From JAVJUS01 sp040220455 (GTDB lineage Bacteria; Pseudomonadota; Alphaproteobacteria; DSM-16000; Inquilinaceae), in NCBI GenBank assembly GCA_040220455.1, contig JAVJUS010000064.1, positions 1 through 39,946 on the forward strand: a stretch of 39,946 bases of DNA, written 5' to 3'. The notes under the pieces are model-generated. The model saw only the letters and a program-made list of their open reading frames with translations. It was not told the origin of the DNA and did not search any database. This document shows, one piece after another, positions 14,681 to 22,982 of this stretch (position 1 is its first letter; every line of letters starts with the position of its first letter). A program made the position numbers and the translations under genes.

Positions 14681-16888
14681 TCAGGCGTTGACGTTGGCGC
14701 GCAGCAGGGCGACGGCGTTCTCGACGATGCGCAGGCCGACATCGTCGTCGAGCGTCATGATCGATTCCGGATGGAACTGGACCGCCGCCCAGGGCCGATC
14801 GGTGAACTCGATCGCCATGACGACGCCGTCCTCGGTCGTCGCCGTGACCTCGACCTCGGATGGGAGGCTCTCCGCCGGCACGTGGATCGAGTGGTAGCGG
14901 CCGACCTTGAAGCTCTCGGGCAGCCCTTCGAACAGCCGGCCGCCGGTCGTTCGCACCGTCGCCGCCTTGCCGTGCCAGGGCGGGTCGAGGGTGTCGAGGC
15001 CGGCGCCCGCGACCTCCGCCATGCCCTGGAGCCCCAGGCAGACGCCGTAGATCGGCAGGCCGCGGTCCGCGGCGAGGCCGATCGTGCGGGCCAGGTCGAA
15101 GTCCGACGGCCGGCCCGGCCCGGGCGAAAGGACGACCAGGTCCGGGTCGATCTCGGCCAGCGCCGCCCCGTCGAAGCCGGCGCGCAGCGTGACCACCTCC
15201 GCGCCGGTGCGCCGGAAGTAGTTGGCCAGCGTGTGGACGAAGCTGTCCTGGTGATCGACGAACAGGACCTTGCGCCCCTCGCCGGTCCGCCGGGCCGCGC
15301 TCTCCGCCGCCGCGGGGGCCGCGCAGCGCGGCCGGCGGATGGCGTCGATCAGGGCCGAGGCCTTGAGCCGCGTCTCCGCATCCTCGGCGTCCGGGTCGGA
15401 ATCCGCCAGCAACGTGGCGCCGACCCGGATCTCCGCCACCCCGTCCTTCACCCGCACCGTACGCAGGGTGAGCCCGGTATTGAGATTGCCGTCGAAGCCG
15501 ATCTTGCCCACCGCGCCGCCGTACCACCGCCGCGGCGAGCGCTCGTTGTTCTCGATGAAGCGCATCGCCCAGATCTTCGGCGCGCCGGTCACCGTGACCG
15601 CCCAGGTGTGGGTCAGGAAGGCGTCGAGCGCGTCGTAGCCCTCGCGCAGCCGGCCCTCCACATGGTCGACCGTGTGGATCAGGCGGGAATACATCTCGAT
15701 CTGGCGCCGGCCGATGACGCGCACGCTCTCCGGCACGCAGATCCGCGACTTGTCGTTGCGATCCACGTCCGTGCACATGGTCAGCTCTGCCTCGTCCTTC
15801 TCCGAGTTGAGCAGCGCCAGGATCTGCTCGGCGTCGGAGACGGCGTCGACGCCACGCGCGATGGTGCCGGAGATGGGGCAGGTCTCGACCCGCTTGCCGG
15901 TGACGCGGACATACATCTCCGGCGAGGCGCCGACCAGGTACTCCGCGCCGCCCAGCGTCATCAGGAAGCCGTAGGGCGCCGGGTTGCGCTCGCGCAGGCG
16001 ACGGAAGACCTCCGAGGGCGGCGAGGGGCAGGGCTCGTAGAAGACCTGGCCCGGCACGACCTCGAACAGGTCGCCGCGCGCGAAGCTCTGCTTGGCCCGC
16101 TCGACGACCGCCTGGTAGTCGCCCGGCGCGTGGTCGCCGGTCCGCGCCACGGTCGTCGCGGGGACATAGGCCCGCTCCTCCCCCGTCACGCCCAGGCCCT
16201 CGGTCGAGCGGCCGTCGACCGCGAACTCGTAGGTGTAGAGCGCCGCGTCCTGGCGCTGGTGGTCGACGATGACCAGACGGTCGGGCAGGTAGAGCACCAT
16301 GTCGCGCTGGTCGGCCGTACGCTCGAGCGCCAGGTCCATGGGCTCGAACTGGAAGGCCAGGTCGTAGGCGAAGGCGCCGTAGAGGCCCAGATGCGGCTCC
16401 CCGTCATCGGCGAACAGCGCCATCAGTGCGCGCAGGGCGGAGAACACCGAGGGCTGGCGGCTGCGCTCCTCCTCGGCGAAGCGGCGCGCCGGCCGGGCGA
16501 TCGTGAGCCGCGCCACCCCGTCCTCGACGCGGAAATCCGCTGCCGCCTCCAGGCCCGAAAGGGTGCGCTCGACCGCAGGCATGAGCACCCGCCCGCGATC
16601 GTTGAGCGGCTCGACCGTTACCGTGTCGCCGCGGCTGGTGACGACCAGCGGCGGGTCGACGAAGCCCATGTCCCAGCGGGTGTAGCGGCCGGGATACTCG
16701 TAGGACGAGGACAGCAGCACGCCGCGCCGGGCATCGAGCGCGTCGATCAGCGGCTCGACCGCGTCGGCGTAGGCCATCGGCCGGCGGGTGCGGGTGACGG
16801 CGACGCCGCCTTCGGTGACGTAGCTCGTGGAGCCGCCGGCGCCGGAAGCATCGGTGGGGGCCAAGGTCGGATCGGGGGGCGGGGTCAT
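14681..16888 (-). CDS. trpE(G): Anthranilate synthase, fused TrpE-TrpG
   Basis: A 735-residue fusion that makes anthranilate from chorismate and glutamine, the first step of tryptophan synthesis. Residues about 1-515 are the TrpE chorismate-binding component: LLSSSYEYPGRYTRWDMGF (58-76) belongs to the feedback-binding region, and the core includes CPISGTIARG and TMCTDVDRNDK. After a linker rich in Ala and Arg, residues 538-735 are the TrpG glutamine amidotransferase, with catalytic C617 in GVCLGLQG and H706/E708 in HPES. The fused form is typical of Alphaproteobacteria. AGGGAAG precedes the start. It is controlled by the leader and attenuator at 16980-17104. Confidence 0.96.
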   Translation of the reverse strand: MTPPPDPTLAPTDASGAGGSTSYVTEGGVAVTRTRRPMAYADAVEPLIDALDARRGVLLSSSYEYPGRYTRWDMGFVDPPLVVTSRGDTVTVEPLNDRGRVLMPAVERTLSGLEAAADFRVEDGVARLTIARPARRFAEEERSRQPSVFSALRALMALFADDGEPHLGLYGAFAYDLAFQFEPMDLALERTADQRDMVLYLPDRLVIVDHQRQDAALYTYEFAVDGRSTEGLGVTGEERAYVPATTVARTGDHAPGDYQAVVERAKQSFARGDLFEVVPGQVFYEPCPSPPSEVFRRLRERNPAPYGFLMTLGGAEYLVGASPEMYVRVTGKRVETCPISGTIARGVDAVSDAEQILALLNSEKDEAELTMCTDVDRNDKSRICVPESVRVIGRRQIEMYSRLIHTVDHVEGRLREGYDALDAFLTHTWAVTVTGAPKIWAMRFIENNERSPRRWYGGAVGKIGFDGNLNTGLTLRTVRVKDGVAEIRVGATLLADSDPDAEDAETRLKASALIDAIRRPRCAAPAAAESAARRTGEGRKVLFVDHQDSFVHTLANYFRRTGAEVVTLRAGFDGAALAEIDPDLVVLSPGPGRPSDFDLARTIGLAADRGLPIYGVCLGLQGMAEVAGAGLDTLDPPWHGKAATVRTTGGRLFEGLPESFKVGRYHSIHVPAESLPSEVEVTATTEDGVVMAIEFTDRPWAAVQFHPESIMTLDDDVGLRIVENAVALLRANVNA

Positions 16889-16979
16889 CGTGGCGCTTCC
16901 CTGGTTGGCTCGGACCGGCCGCGGCGCGGCCGGCGGTCGCGCGGGCTCTCAGGGGCGGTCAGGCGATGACGGTTAAGAG

Positions 16980-17009
16980 AAAAGGCCGCCCCGGAACCCG
17001 GAGGCGACC
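16980..17009 (-). terminator. trp attenuator terminator hairpin
   Basis: Read on the minus strand, a G+C-rich stem (GGTCGCCTC and the pairing GGGGCGGCC, with the CCGG-GTT-CCGG tip) is followed by TTTTCTCTTAA. It lies between the Trp leader peptide and the trpE(G) start, the standard place for a Rho-independent attenuator. Confidence 0.85.
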
Positions 17010-17058
17010 TCGTGTCGTGAACGTTCCCGACGGCGGCCGCCTCGTCAGCGCGGCCACC
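16980..17058 (-). promoter_or_regulatory. Tryptophan attenuator (alternative hairpins)
   Basis: The transcribed strand has three mutually exclusive pairings. Segment 1 (GGTGGCCGC, 17050-17058) spans the last Trp codons and pairs perfectly (one G-U) with segment 2 (GCGGCCGCC). Segment 2 as GAGGCGGCC (17035-17043) also pairs fully with segment 3 (GGTCGCCTC, 17001-17009) as antiterminator. Segment 3 pairs with segment 4 (about 16984-16994) as the terminator. A ribosome stalled on the Trp codons would cover segment 1, free segment 2 to sequester segment 3, and permit trpE(G) transcription. This is the classical mechanism, read directly from the complementarities. Confidence 0.87.
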
Positions 17059-17104
17059 ACCAGCGCGTCGGCCCGAAGGCCGCATGTCGCGGGGTGCGGA
17101 TCAT
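17045..17104 (-). CDS. trpL: Tryptophan leader peptide
   Basis: A 19-residue peptide with three adjacent Trp codons (Trp-Trp-Trp at 17054-17062) near its end, followed by Pro-Arg-stop. It sits upstream of trpE(G), in phase with the attenuator stems described here. Peptides with a W-W-W run are standard in alphaproteobacterial trpE(G) leaders. No ribosome-binding site is visible before the ATG; see the promoter, which would start the RNA at this codon. Confidence 0.92.
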   Translation of the reverse strand: MIRTPRHAAFGPTRWWWPR

Positions 17105-17110
17105 GACCGC

Positions 17111-17140
17111 ATCGTTTCCACAGCCCGCGCGCCCTGTCAA
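17111..17140 (-). promoter_or_regulatory. trp promoter
   Basis: On the minus strand a perfect TTGACA (17135-17140) is followed, 18 bases on, by AACGAT (17111-17116) as -10. Initiation 7 bases past the -10 falls at 17104, the A of the trpL start codon, so the leader is predicted to be leaderless, as reported for trpL in Sinorhizobium. The -35 is exact; the -10 is a three-of-six match. The promoter is very close to the end of the large gene at 17152. Confidence 0.7.
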
Positions 17141-17151
17141 GCGCGCGCCCG

Positions 17152-20100
17152 TCAGAGATCCAGGTCCAGACCGCCGGCCCCGCCGGCGGCGTCGGCTCCG
17201 CCGTCCTCGCCATCCGCCGACGAGCCGCCAGCCGCCACCGAACGGCGCGCCTCGGCGAGCGCCTGGACCCGCCAGGGGTCGACCAGGGCCGTCCGCAGGC
17301 CGGTCGCCCGCCCCTCCACGGCCTCGATCCGCGCCACCACCACCGGGCCGCAGCCCCGGTCCACGGGCGCCATGCCGCCGGTGAGCCCGGCCAGGTCGAG
17401 CGGCATCGCCTCTCCGGCCGCACCGGCCAGCGGCCCCGCCTCCCCGCCCCAGGGCAGCGGATCGCGGACGAGCGATGTTCCGGCACGACCGGCCAGGTCT
17501 GCCACGCGCGATCGGCAGCGCTGGAGAGCCGCCTTGTCCAGACCGGCGAACGCGGCCCAGGCAAGCGAGAGTCCCCGCGGATCCTCCGCCCGGCCCGCCG
17601 GATCCCCGTATTTGTCGACCAGCAGATCGGCGAGCGGGGCGAGCGGCGGGCCTTCGCCGTCGGGGAACACCAGGTGGCGCGTGATCGCCGTGACCTCGTC
17701 GGCCACCTCCGGCGGCTCGCGGAACACGGCCACGGCCTCGGCGCCCTTGGCGTGGCGCAGCAGGACACCGTCGTTGTAGGGCGCCCAGGCCGGCCGATCG
17801 CCGGCCTTGGCGCGCGCTGGCGGGCTGGCCGCGTAGCGCACGGCCGCCTCGATCTCGCCCGCCAGCGCCTCCAACGCCGCCTCGAAGGGCGTGCCCAGCC
17901 GCACTTCGAGGATGTCCGGCTCGTCGCCGGGGACTTCCGGCCCGCCGGCCACCGCGGCGTCCTCGGCCACCGCGCGGTGGCGGATGCGGCGGGGGTCGAC
18001 GACCGTGCGCGAGACGCCGGAATCGAGGATCGCGACCTCCAGGACGTGCAGGGTGAGCTGCTGCGACATGGGGGTGCGCCCGGCCTCGGCCGCGACGGGC
18101 ACGACCCGTGCGCGGAAGGCGTAGTCGGGGTGGCTCGGATTGCCCTGCTGCCAGTCCCGCGCCGCCGTCTCGTCGGGCCAGGCGACGTGGAAGATGTCGG
18201 GATTGTCGAAGGCGAGCCGGATCGCGCTCGCCGTGCGCGGCGCCAGTCCCTCGTCGGCAGGCGCGAAGATCTCCGGGCTGAGGCTGGTCGGCGCGAAGCG
18301 GCGCTCGGCGAAATCGAACTCCCCCATGCGCAGCCGGCCGGTGATCCACACGCCCTCGGCCGCCGTCTCGCCATCGGCATAGGCTTCGCCGGCCGCGATT
18401 GCCTGTCGCACGCGCTCGCGTCGCGCGAACTCGTCCTCATCAGTCGAGGACCCGTAGAGATCGGCGGCGGTGTAGAGCGTCTCCTCCGCGGGCGTGCCGC
18501 CGAGCCGGGCGTTCTCGACGAACCAGTAGCCGATCGGCGGGAAGGACACCGCCGCCAGCGCCTCGGCCTCGCCGGGCGCGTACGGCGTCTTGGAGAGGAC
18601 GGCCCCGCCCCGGTCGACGACGAGCCCGGCGTGGGGCGTCGCCCGCAGCCGGACGACGGAATACCGGTCCTCCCCCCGGTGCGTGACGCCCGCGATCGCG
18701 ACCGCGGCACTGACCAGGATCCGGCCGCCCGCCGAATCCGCGGGCGCCGGGATGCGGTAGTCGGCGCCGCTGCGCGGCAGGATCAGGTAGACCTGCCCCT
18801 GCCCCGCCCGGACATCGACCGTCCCGGGCAGGCGACCCAGCGGGACGACGCGGTCGAGCGGCACGCCCGCCGCCTCGGCCACTTCGCGCGTGTCCGACCG
18901 GGCCGTGTCCGGCGTCGGCGTCTCGAAGACCGCCACCGCGTCGGCTCCCGGCGGCACCTCGACGCGCCGGGGCGGCAGGCGCAGCGTCTCCGGCAGGGCG
19001 GCGGCGCGGCGGGCATTCCAGGCGCCGAAGGCCTCCAGCGTGGTGGCATCGAGGGCCGCCTCGCCCTGCCTGCGCAAGGCCTCGCGGGCCGCCTCGGTGA
19101 AGTGGACGGGCCACGGCCGGGCCTCGTTTTCCTGGTCCTCCGCCCGGCCGACCGCCCGGGCCCAGCGGCGCAGATCGGCCTCGTCGACGGCTTCGGGCGC
19201 GTTCGCCGTCAGCAACAGGAGCAGCGTCTCGTCGTCGAGCGCCACCGGCCCGGTCGGCGCGTCCGGGTCGCCCGTCAGCGCCGAACTCGCCTCCGCCGCC
19301 GCTTCCGCCTCAGCGGCCTCGCGCTCGGCGAGGGTGCTGCCTCGCATGTCGAAGCGGTAGAGCACCGGGTCGTAGTCGTAGCTGTCGTAGAAGGCCGCGC
19401 CCGCCGTCTCCATCTCGACCTGGAACCGGCGGCGCTCGCCCTCGGCCGGCACTTCCCGGATGCCGGTGATGCGCGCCTCGATGCCCAGGACGCCGTAGTT
19501 CTGGACGAAATACGACCGCTCGGCGTTGAGCCGCAGGCTGAACGCGCGCGCCTGATCGGGCGGCAGCGCGACTCCCTCGGGGAAGTCTCCGGGCACCGGC
19601 GCGGTCACCTCGACATTGTGGATGTCCAGCGGGTCGCCGCCCCGCAGGGCCAGGGCGCCGCAGGCCTGCGCCGGGTCGCGTGCGAAGACGTAGCGCCCGG
19701 CATCGAAGTCGTAGGGCTCGAAGCCGGCATGGCAATCGATCATTACCGGAATCGGCAGGCCGGGCGCGGCGCCGATAACGGAGTCGAAGGCGCCGCCGCG
19801 CAGCCGCTGGAGGATGTCGCGCCGGTCGAACTCGGTCATGTGGTTGCCGAAGACATAGCCGCCGTCCAGCGGCCAGCCCCGCTCCTCGGCCATCCGGCGC
19901 TCGATGTCGCTCATCCGGTCGACCACGCCGCCGAGGATTTGCCGTCGCGTCTCGGGTGACAGCAGGTCGGAAAGCGCCAGCGCCCGGCGGTCGTCGTCGA
20001 GCAGATCGGGATATCGCGCCAACAGCAGGTGACGCAGCATCGGCGCCGGGGAGAGGTCGCCACGCCCGCCGCCCTGCGAGCCGGTGGAGGCGACCAACAC

Positions 20101-21696
20101 CCGGTCGCGCACGACAGGCAGGCCGTAACGCGCGGCGATTGCCGCGACATCGCCGGTCGGCGCGGGAGCGGCTTCGGCCGGCGTCAGGTCGTAGGCGCGG
20201 AGCTCGTCGGCCAGGCTCTCGTCGGCGAACAGGCGCAGTCGCTCCGACCGGAAGACCAGCCTGAACGCGTCGCCCCGGTCGTTGACCTCGATGGCTGCCA
20301 GTGAGGCCTCGACGCCCGCGACGATCCGGGCAGCCGGCCCGACCCGGCCGCGGATGGCGTCGGCCGCCGCCGGTTCCGCCTCGAGGGCCGTGGGAAAGCG
20401 GTCGACCGACAGCACGGTCGAGACGGAAAGCCGGCGCGGCCCCGGCGCGCGCGGCCCCCGGCACGAGGTGATCGAGCGCAGGTCGAAGCGCCGGGCGTCG
20501 AAATCGTATTCCGACAGCGCGACCCCGCAATAGAGCGTCACCGCCAACGGCAGATCCGGCGCCTCGGCCGCCAGCGCCGGCACGACCCGCTCGACGACCG
20601 CATCGACCAGCCGGCGCCGGTCGAACTCGTCGAGGCCGGCCTGCGCATAGGGGTCGGAGAAGGCCGAGCCCGAGGGGGCGTAGCCCGTCTCCTCGAGCAT
20701 GGCGCGCTGCTTGGCCGACAGGTCCGGCAGGGCGCCCAGCACGAGCTCCCGCCGCGCCGGCGCGTCGAGCCGGCCCAGCAGGTCGAAGGCGAGAGCCGGC
20801 TGGCGCGCCACGCCCGGCGAGGCCCTGAGCGCGAGGCGCAGGACCGTCTCGGAGAAATCGACCTCGGCAAAGCGCGCCGGCGGCGCCATGGAGCCAGGCA
20901 GCGCCACCCGCCCGTCGACGGTCGGCAGGCCCGCGGCGGGGAGGTCCGTCGCCGTCGTCCCGGAGTCACCCGGCGGGGCCCCGCCCGTCGTGCCCGGGCT
21001 CCCGGCCGTGTCCGGCTCCGGCCCGCCGAAGAGCGCCTCGCCCGCCTGCGATCCGGCGACATCGCCGCCGGCATCGGCCCCGGCATCGCCCTCCTGCGCC
21101 CCGGACTCGCCGAACAGGGCGCCGTCGGCGGCGACCGAGCGGGCGCCGTGCAGTGCCGTGTAGGTATCGGCATCGGCGGCGCCGGTCTCGGCCAGGCCGC
21201 GGGTCGCCTGGAACGCGCGGATCGCCGAGCGCGTGCGCGGACCCATCAGCCCGTCGGCCGGCCCGGCGTCGAAGCCCCGGTCGTTGAGCGCGCTCTGGAT
21301 GGACCGAACCCGCTCCCGGTCGTCGAGCGGTACCAGGGAATCCGGCGCCGGCGTGTCGAGCGCCGTCACCGTGCCGCTCGCCAGGTCCGCCTCGCCGCGC
21401 CAGACCGCCGTGTCGTTGACCGCGCCCATCAGCGAGACGCGCCGGGCCTCCGGGCACTCGAACTGCATCACCTGGCGCAGGATCGTGGTCAGCCGGCGCA
21501 CCTGGTAAGCGTCGCCGGCGAAGACCTCGGCCGTCGGCGCGCGCACCTCCACATGCACCCTCGGCCCGCACCAGTCGCCGTCGAGCACGTGGGCCTCGAG
21601 CGCCCCGTCCTGGAGCAGCCGGCGGGCCTCGGCCGGCGGCGCGGCGATCGCGGCGACGCAGGCGAGGCTCGCGGCGGCGAGAGCGAAACGGCGCAT
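17152..21696 (-). CDS. Very large secreted protein with peptidoglycan-binding domain
   Basis: A protein of about 1,514 residues beginning at 21696 with a clear Sec signal (about residues 1-24). A peptidoglycan-binding type 1 domain follows (about 129-183: VRSIQSALNDRGFDAGP, GPRTRSAIRAFQ). An acidic Gly/Ala-rich linker (about 187-275) leads into a long region made of related modules. Each module contains a Y/F-D-F-D-x-x-R-Y/F-x-F strand pattern (EYDFDARRFDL, PYDFDAGRYVF, GEFDFAERRFA), short strands with Arg-rich loops and a conserved Cys. I recognise no full-length family. It is likely periplasmic or cell-surface and held to the wall by the binding domain. A glycine-zipper lipoprotein gene lies just upstream on the same strand. 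Confidence 0.75.
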   Translation of the reverse strand: MRRFALAAASLACVAAIAAPPAEARRLLQDGALEAHVLDGDWCGPRVHVEVRAPTAEVFAGDAYQVRRLTTILRQVMQFECPEARRVSLMGAVNDTAVWRGEADLASGTVTALDTPAPDSLVPLDDRERVRSIQSALNDRGFDAGPADGLMGPRTRSAIRAFQATRGLAETGAADADTYTALHGARSVAADGALFGESGAQEGDAGADAGGDVAGSQAGEALFGGPEPDTAGSPGTTGGAPPGDSGTTATDLPAAGLPTVDGRVALPGSMAPPARFAEVDFSETVLRLALRASPGVARQPALAFDLLGRLDAPARRELVLGALPDLSAKQRAMLEETGYAPSGSAFSDPYAQAGLDEFDRRRLVDAVVERVVPALAAEAPDLPLAVTLYCGVALSEYDFDARRFDLRSITSCRGPRAPGPRRLSVSTVLSVDRFPTALEAEPAAADAIRGRVGPAARIVAGVEASLAAIEVNDRGDAFRLVFRSERLRLFADESLADELRAYDLTPAEAAPAPTGDVAAIAARYGLPVVRDRVLVASTGSQGGGRGDLSPAPMLRHLLLARYPDLLDDDRRALALSDLLSPETRRQILGGVVDRMSDIERRMAEERGWPLDGGYVFGNHMTEFDRRDILQRLRGGAFDSVIGAAPGLPIPVMIDCHAGFEPYDFDAGRYVFARDPAQACGALALRGGDPLDIHNVEVTAPVPGDFPEGVALPPDQARAFSLRLNAERSYFVQNYGVLGIEARITGIREVPAEGERRRFQVEMETAGAAFYDSYDYDPVLYRFDMRGSTLAEREAAEAEAAAEASSALTGDPDAPTGPVALDDETLLLLLTANAPEAVDEADLRRWARAVGRAEDQENEARPWPVHFTEAAREALRRQGEAALDATTLEAFGAWNARRAAALPETLRLPPRRVEVPPGADAVAVFETPTPDTARSDTREVAEAAGVPLDRVVPLGRLPGTVDVRAGQGQVYLILPRSGADYRIPAPADSAGGRILVSAAVAIAGVTHRGEDRYSVVRLRATPHAGLVVDRGGAVLSKTPYAPGEAEALAAVSFPPIGYWFVENARLGGTPAEETLYTAADLYGSSTDEDEFARRERVRQAIAAGEAYADGETAAEGVWITGRLRMGEFDFAERRFAPTSLSPEIFAPADEGLAPRTASAIRLAFDNPDIFHVAWPDETAARDWQQGNPSHPDYAFRARVVPVAAEAGRTPMSQQLTLHVLEVAILDSGVSRTVVDPRRIRHRAVAEDAAVAGGPEVPGDEPDILEVRLGTPFEAALEALAGEIEAAVRYAASPPARAKAGDRPAWAPYNDGVLLRHAKGAEAVAVFREPPEVADEVTAITRHLVFPDGEGPPLAPLADLLVDKYGDPAGRAEDPRGLSLAWAAFAGLDKAALQRCRSRVADLAGRAGTSLVRDPLPWGGEAGPLAGAAGEAMPLDLAGLTGGMAPVDRGCGPVVVARIEAVEGRATGLRTALVDPWRVQALAEARRSVAAGGSSADGEDGGADAAGGAGGLDLDL

Positions 21697-21766
21697 GGCG
21701 GTGTCCTCGGATCGGCGACGGCTTCGACAGCGGGAGGGGGAGAATCGGCGAGCGGCCGGCCGCCGC

Positions 21767-22234
21767 TCAGACCGGCTCGGTGTAGAACTCGTCGCCGCGT
21801 TTGCACAGGCGATAGCGCGTCGTATCCGTCGTGCCGTCTTCCAGCGTGACCGTGCTCTCCTGGATCTGGCACTGCGCCCCGCCGGTCGCCGCGGTGGGCT
21901 GGCCCACCGGCTCGACCGTGCCGGACGCGCCGCTGTCCGGATTGCTCCAGGACTGGGTCGTGCCCGTCTCGTAGGTCTCGAAGGCCGCCTCGCCATTGCG
22001 CTCGCGATCGGCCTCGCCCAGCCGCCGGCCGACCTCGGAGCCCAGCAGGCCGCCGACCGCGGCGCCGATGCCCGTCGCGATGACCCGGCCGGCGCCGCCG
22101 CCGATCTGGGAGCCGACGATCCCGCCGAGTACGGCGCCGCCGATGCCTCCGACGGTCTGCTCGGTGTTCTGGCAGGCGGCCAGCGGCAGGCTGACCGCGA
22201 TCAGGGCCGCACAGAGGCGGATCGGCGCTTTCAT
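21767..22234 (-). CDS. Glycine-zipper outer-membrane lipoprotein
   Basis: A 155-residue lipoprotein: signal peptide with lipobox LAAC and lipidated C21, then a Gly-rich hydrophobic segment (about 29-75) with GxxxG repeats, matching the glycine-zipper 2TM / Rickettsia 17-kDa surface antigen family. The C-terminal half is a small domain with a conserved Cys pair, including CQIQESTVTLEDG and RLCKRGDEFY. These proteins associate with the outer membrane. It lies 70 bases upstream of the large peptidoglycan-binding protein gene on the same strand and may be co-transcribed. Confidence 0.85.
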   Translation of the reverse strand: MKAPIRLCAALIAVSLPLAACQNTEQTVGGIGGAVLGGIVGSQIGGGAGRVIATGIGAAVGGLLGSEVGRRLGEADRERNGEAAFETYETGTTQSWSNPDSGASGTVEPVGQPTAATGGAQCQIQESTVTLEDGTTDTTRYRLCKRGDEFYTEPV

Positions 22235-22474
22235 GGACCGGCTCCCCGGATTCGTTTCTTGTCGGCACGACGCCGCGGACTCGTGCGGCGCGCCTCAAGA
22301 CTAGAAAGCGGGGACGCAACCGGAGAACCGGTGCATACGGGTTTCGCGCGCGCCCATGGGCAGAATGCCCGGCCGGAGGTCGTACCCCCGCGGCGCGCCA
22401 TCATGCCCGGGCCGGCGCCGATGGGCTCGTCGAAAGAAAGCACGCCGCCGATCGGTCCGGCGAGGCCGCGGGGC

Positions 22475-22921
22475 TCAGTCTCCGGCGCGCGGGGTCCGCG
22501 CGGCCTTCACCGCCCGGTCGAGGGCGCCGAGGAAGGCCGATCGGTCCGATTTGGTGAAGCGCCCGGGGCCGCCGCCGCCCTCCCCCGTCTCGCGCAGGTG
22601 GCGGTTCAGGTCGCGCATGGCGAGCGCCATGCCGATGGTCTGCCGGGTGAAGGGCCGGCCGGTCGGGCCTAGCACCGCGGCGCCCGCCTCCAGGCAGCGC
22701 GCCGCCAGCGGCACGTCGGCGGTCACCACCACGTCGCCGGGCCGGGCATGCTCGGCGATCCAGTCGTCCGCCGCGTCCCAGCCGCCATCGGCGAGGACCG
22801 CGCGGACCAGCGGGTGCGTGGCGGCCCGGACGCCCTGGTTGCTGACCATGGTGACCGGGCAGCCGTAGCGCTCGGCGACGCGCAGCACCTCGTCCTTGAC
22901 CGGACAGGCGTCGGCATCCAC
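22475..22921 (-). CDS. YaiI/YqxD family protein (UPF0178)
   Basis: About 148 residues. The start VDADACPVK is the family signature, followed by the metal-binding VVTADVPLAARCL block and the C-terminal GRFTKSDRSAFL. The family has a PIN-like nuclease fold, with conserved aspartates; its biological role is not settled. The GTG at 22921 immediately precedes the signature, so the true start may be a few codons upstream (residues I-L-V precede DADAC, as in the family); no good ribosome site identifies it. Confidence 0.85.
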   Translation of the reverse strand: MDADACPVKDEVLRVAERYGCPVTMVSNQGVRAATHPLVRAVLADGGWDAADDWIAEHARPGDVVVTADVPLAARCLEAGAAVLGPTGRPFTRQTIGMALAMRDLNRHLRETGEGGGGPGRFTKSDRSAFLGALDRAVKAARTPRAGD

Positions 22922-22982
22922 GAGGATGGTGGTAGTCCCGCTCAGTCGTCCCGCCCCTTGCCGGTCGGCCCGGCCCCGCCGG

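Noticed and set aside
14672..16969. Plus-strand open frame of 765 codons opposite trpE(G)
   Set aside because: It mirrors the codon structure of trpE(G), with no domain and no ribosome site.
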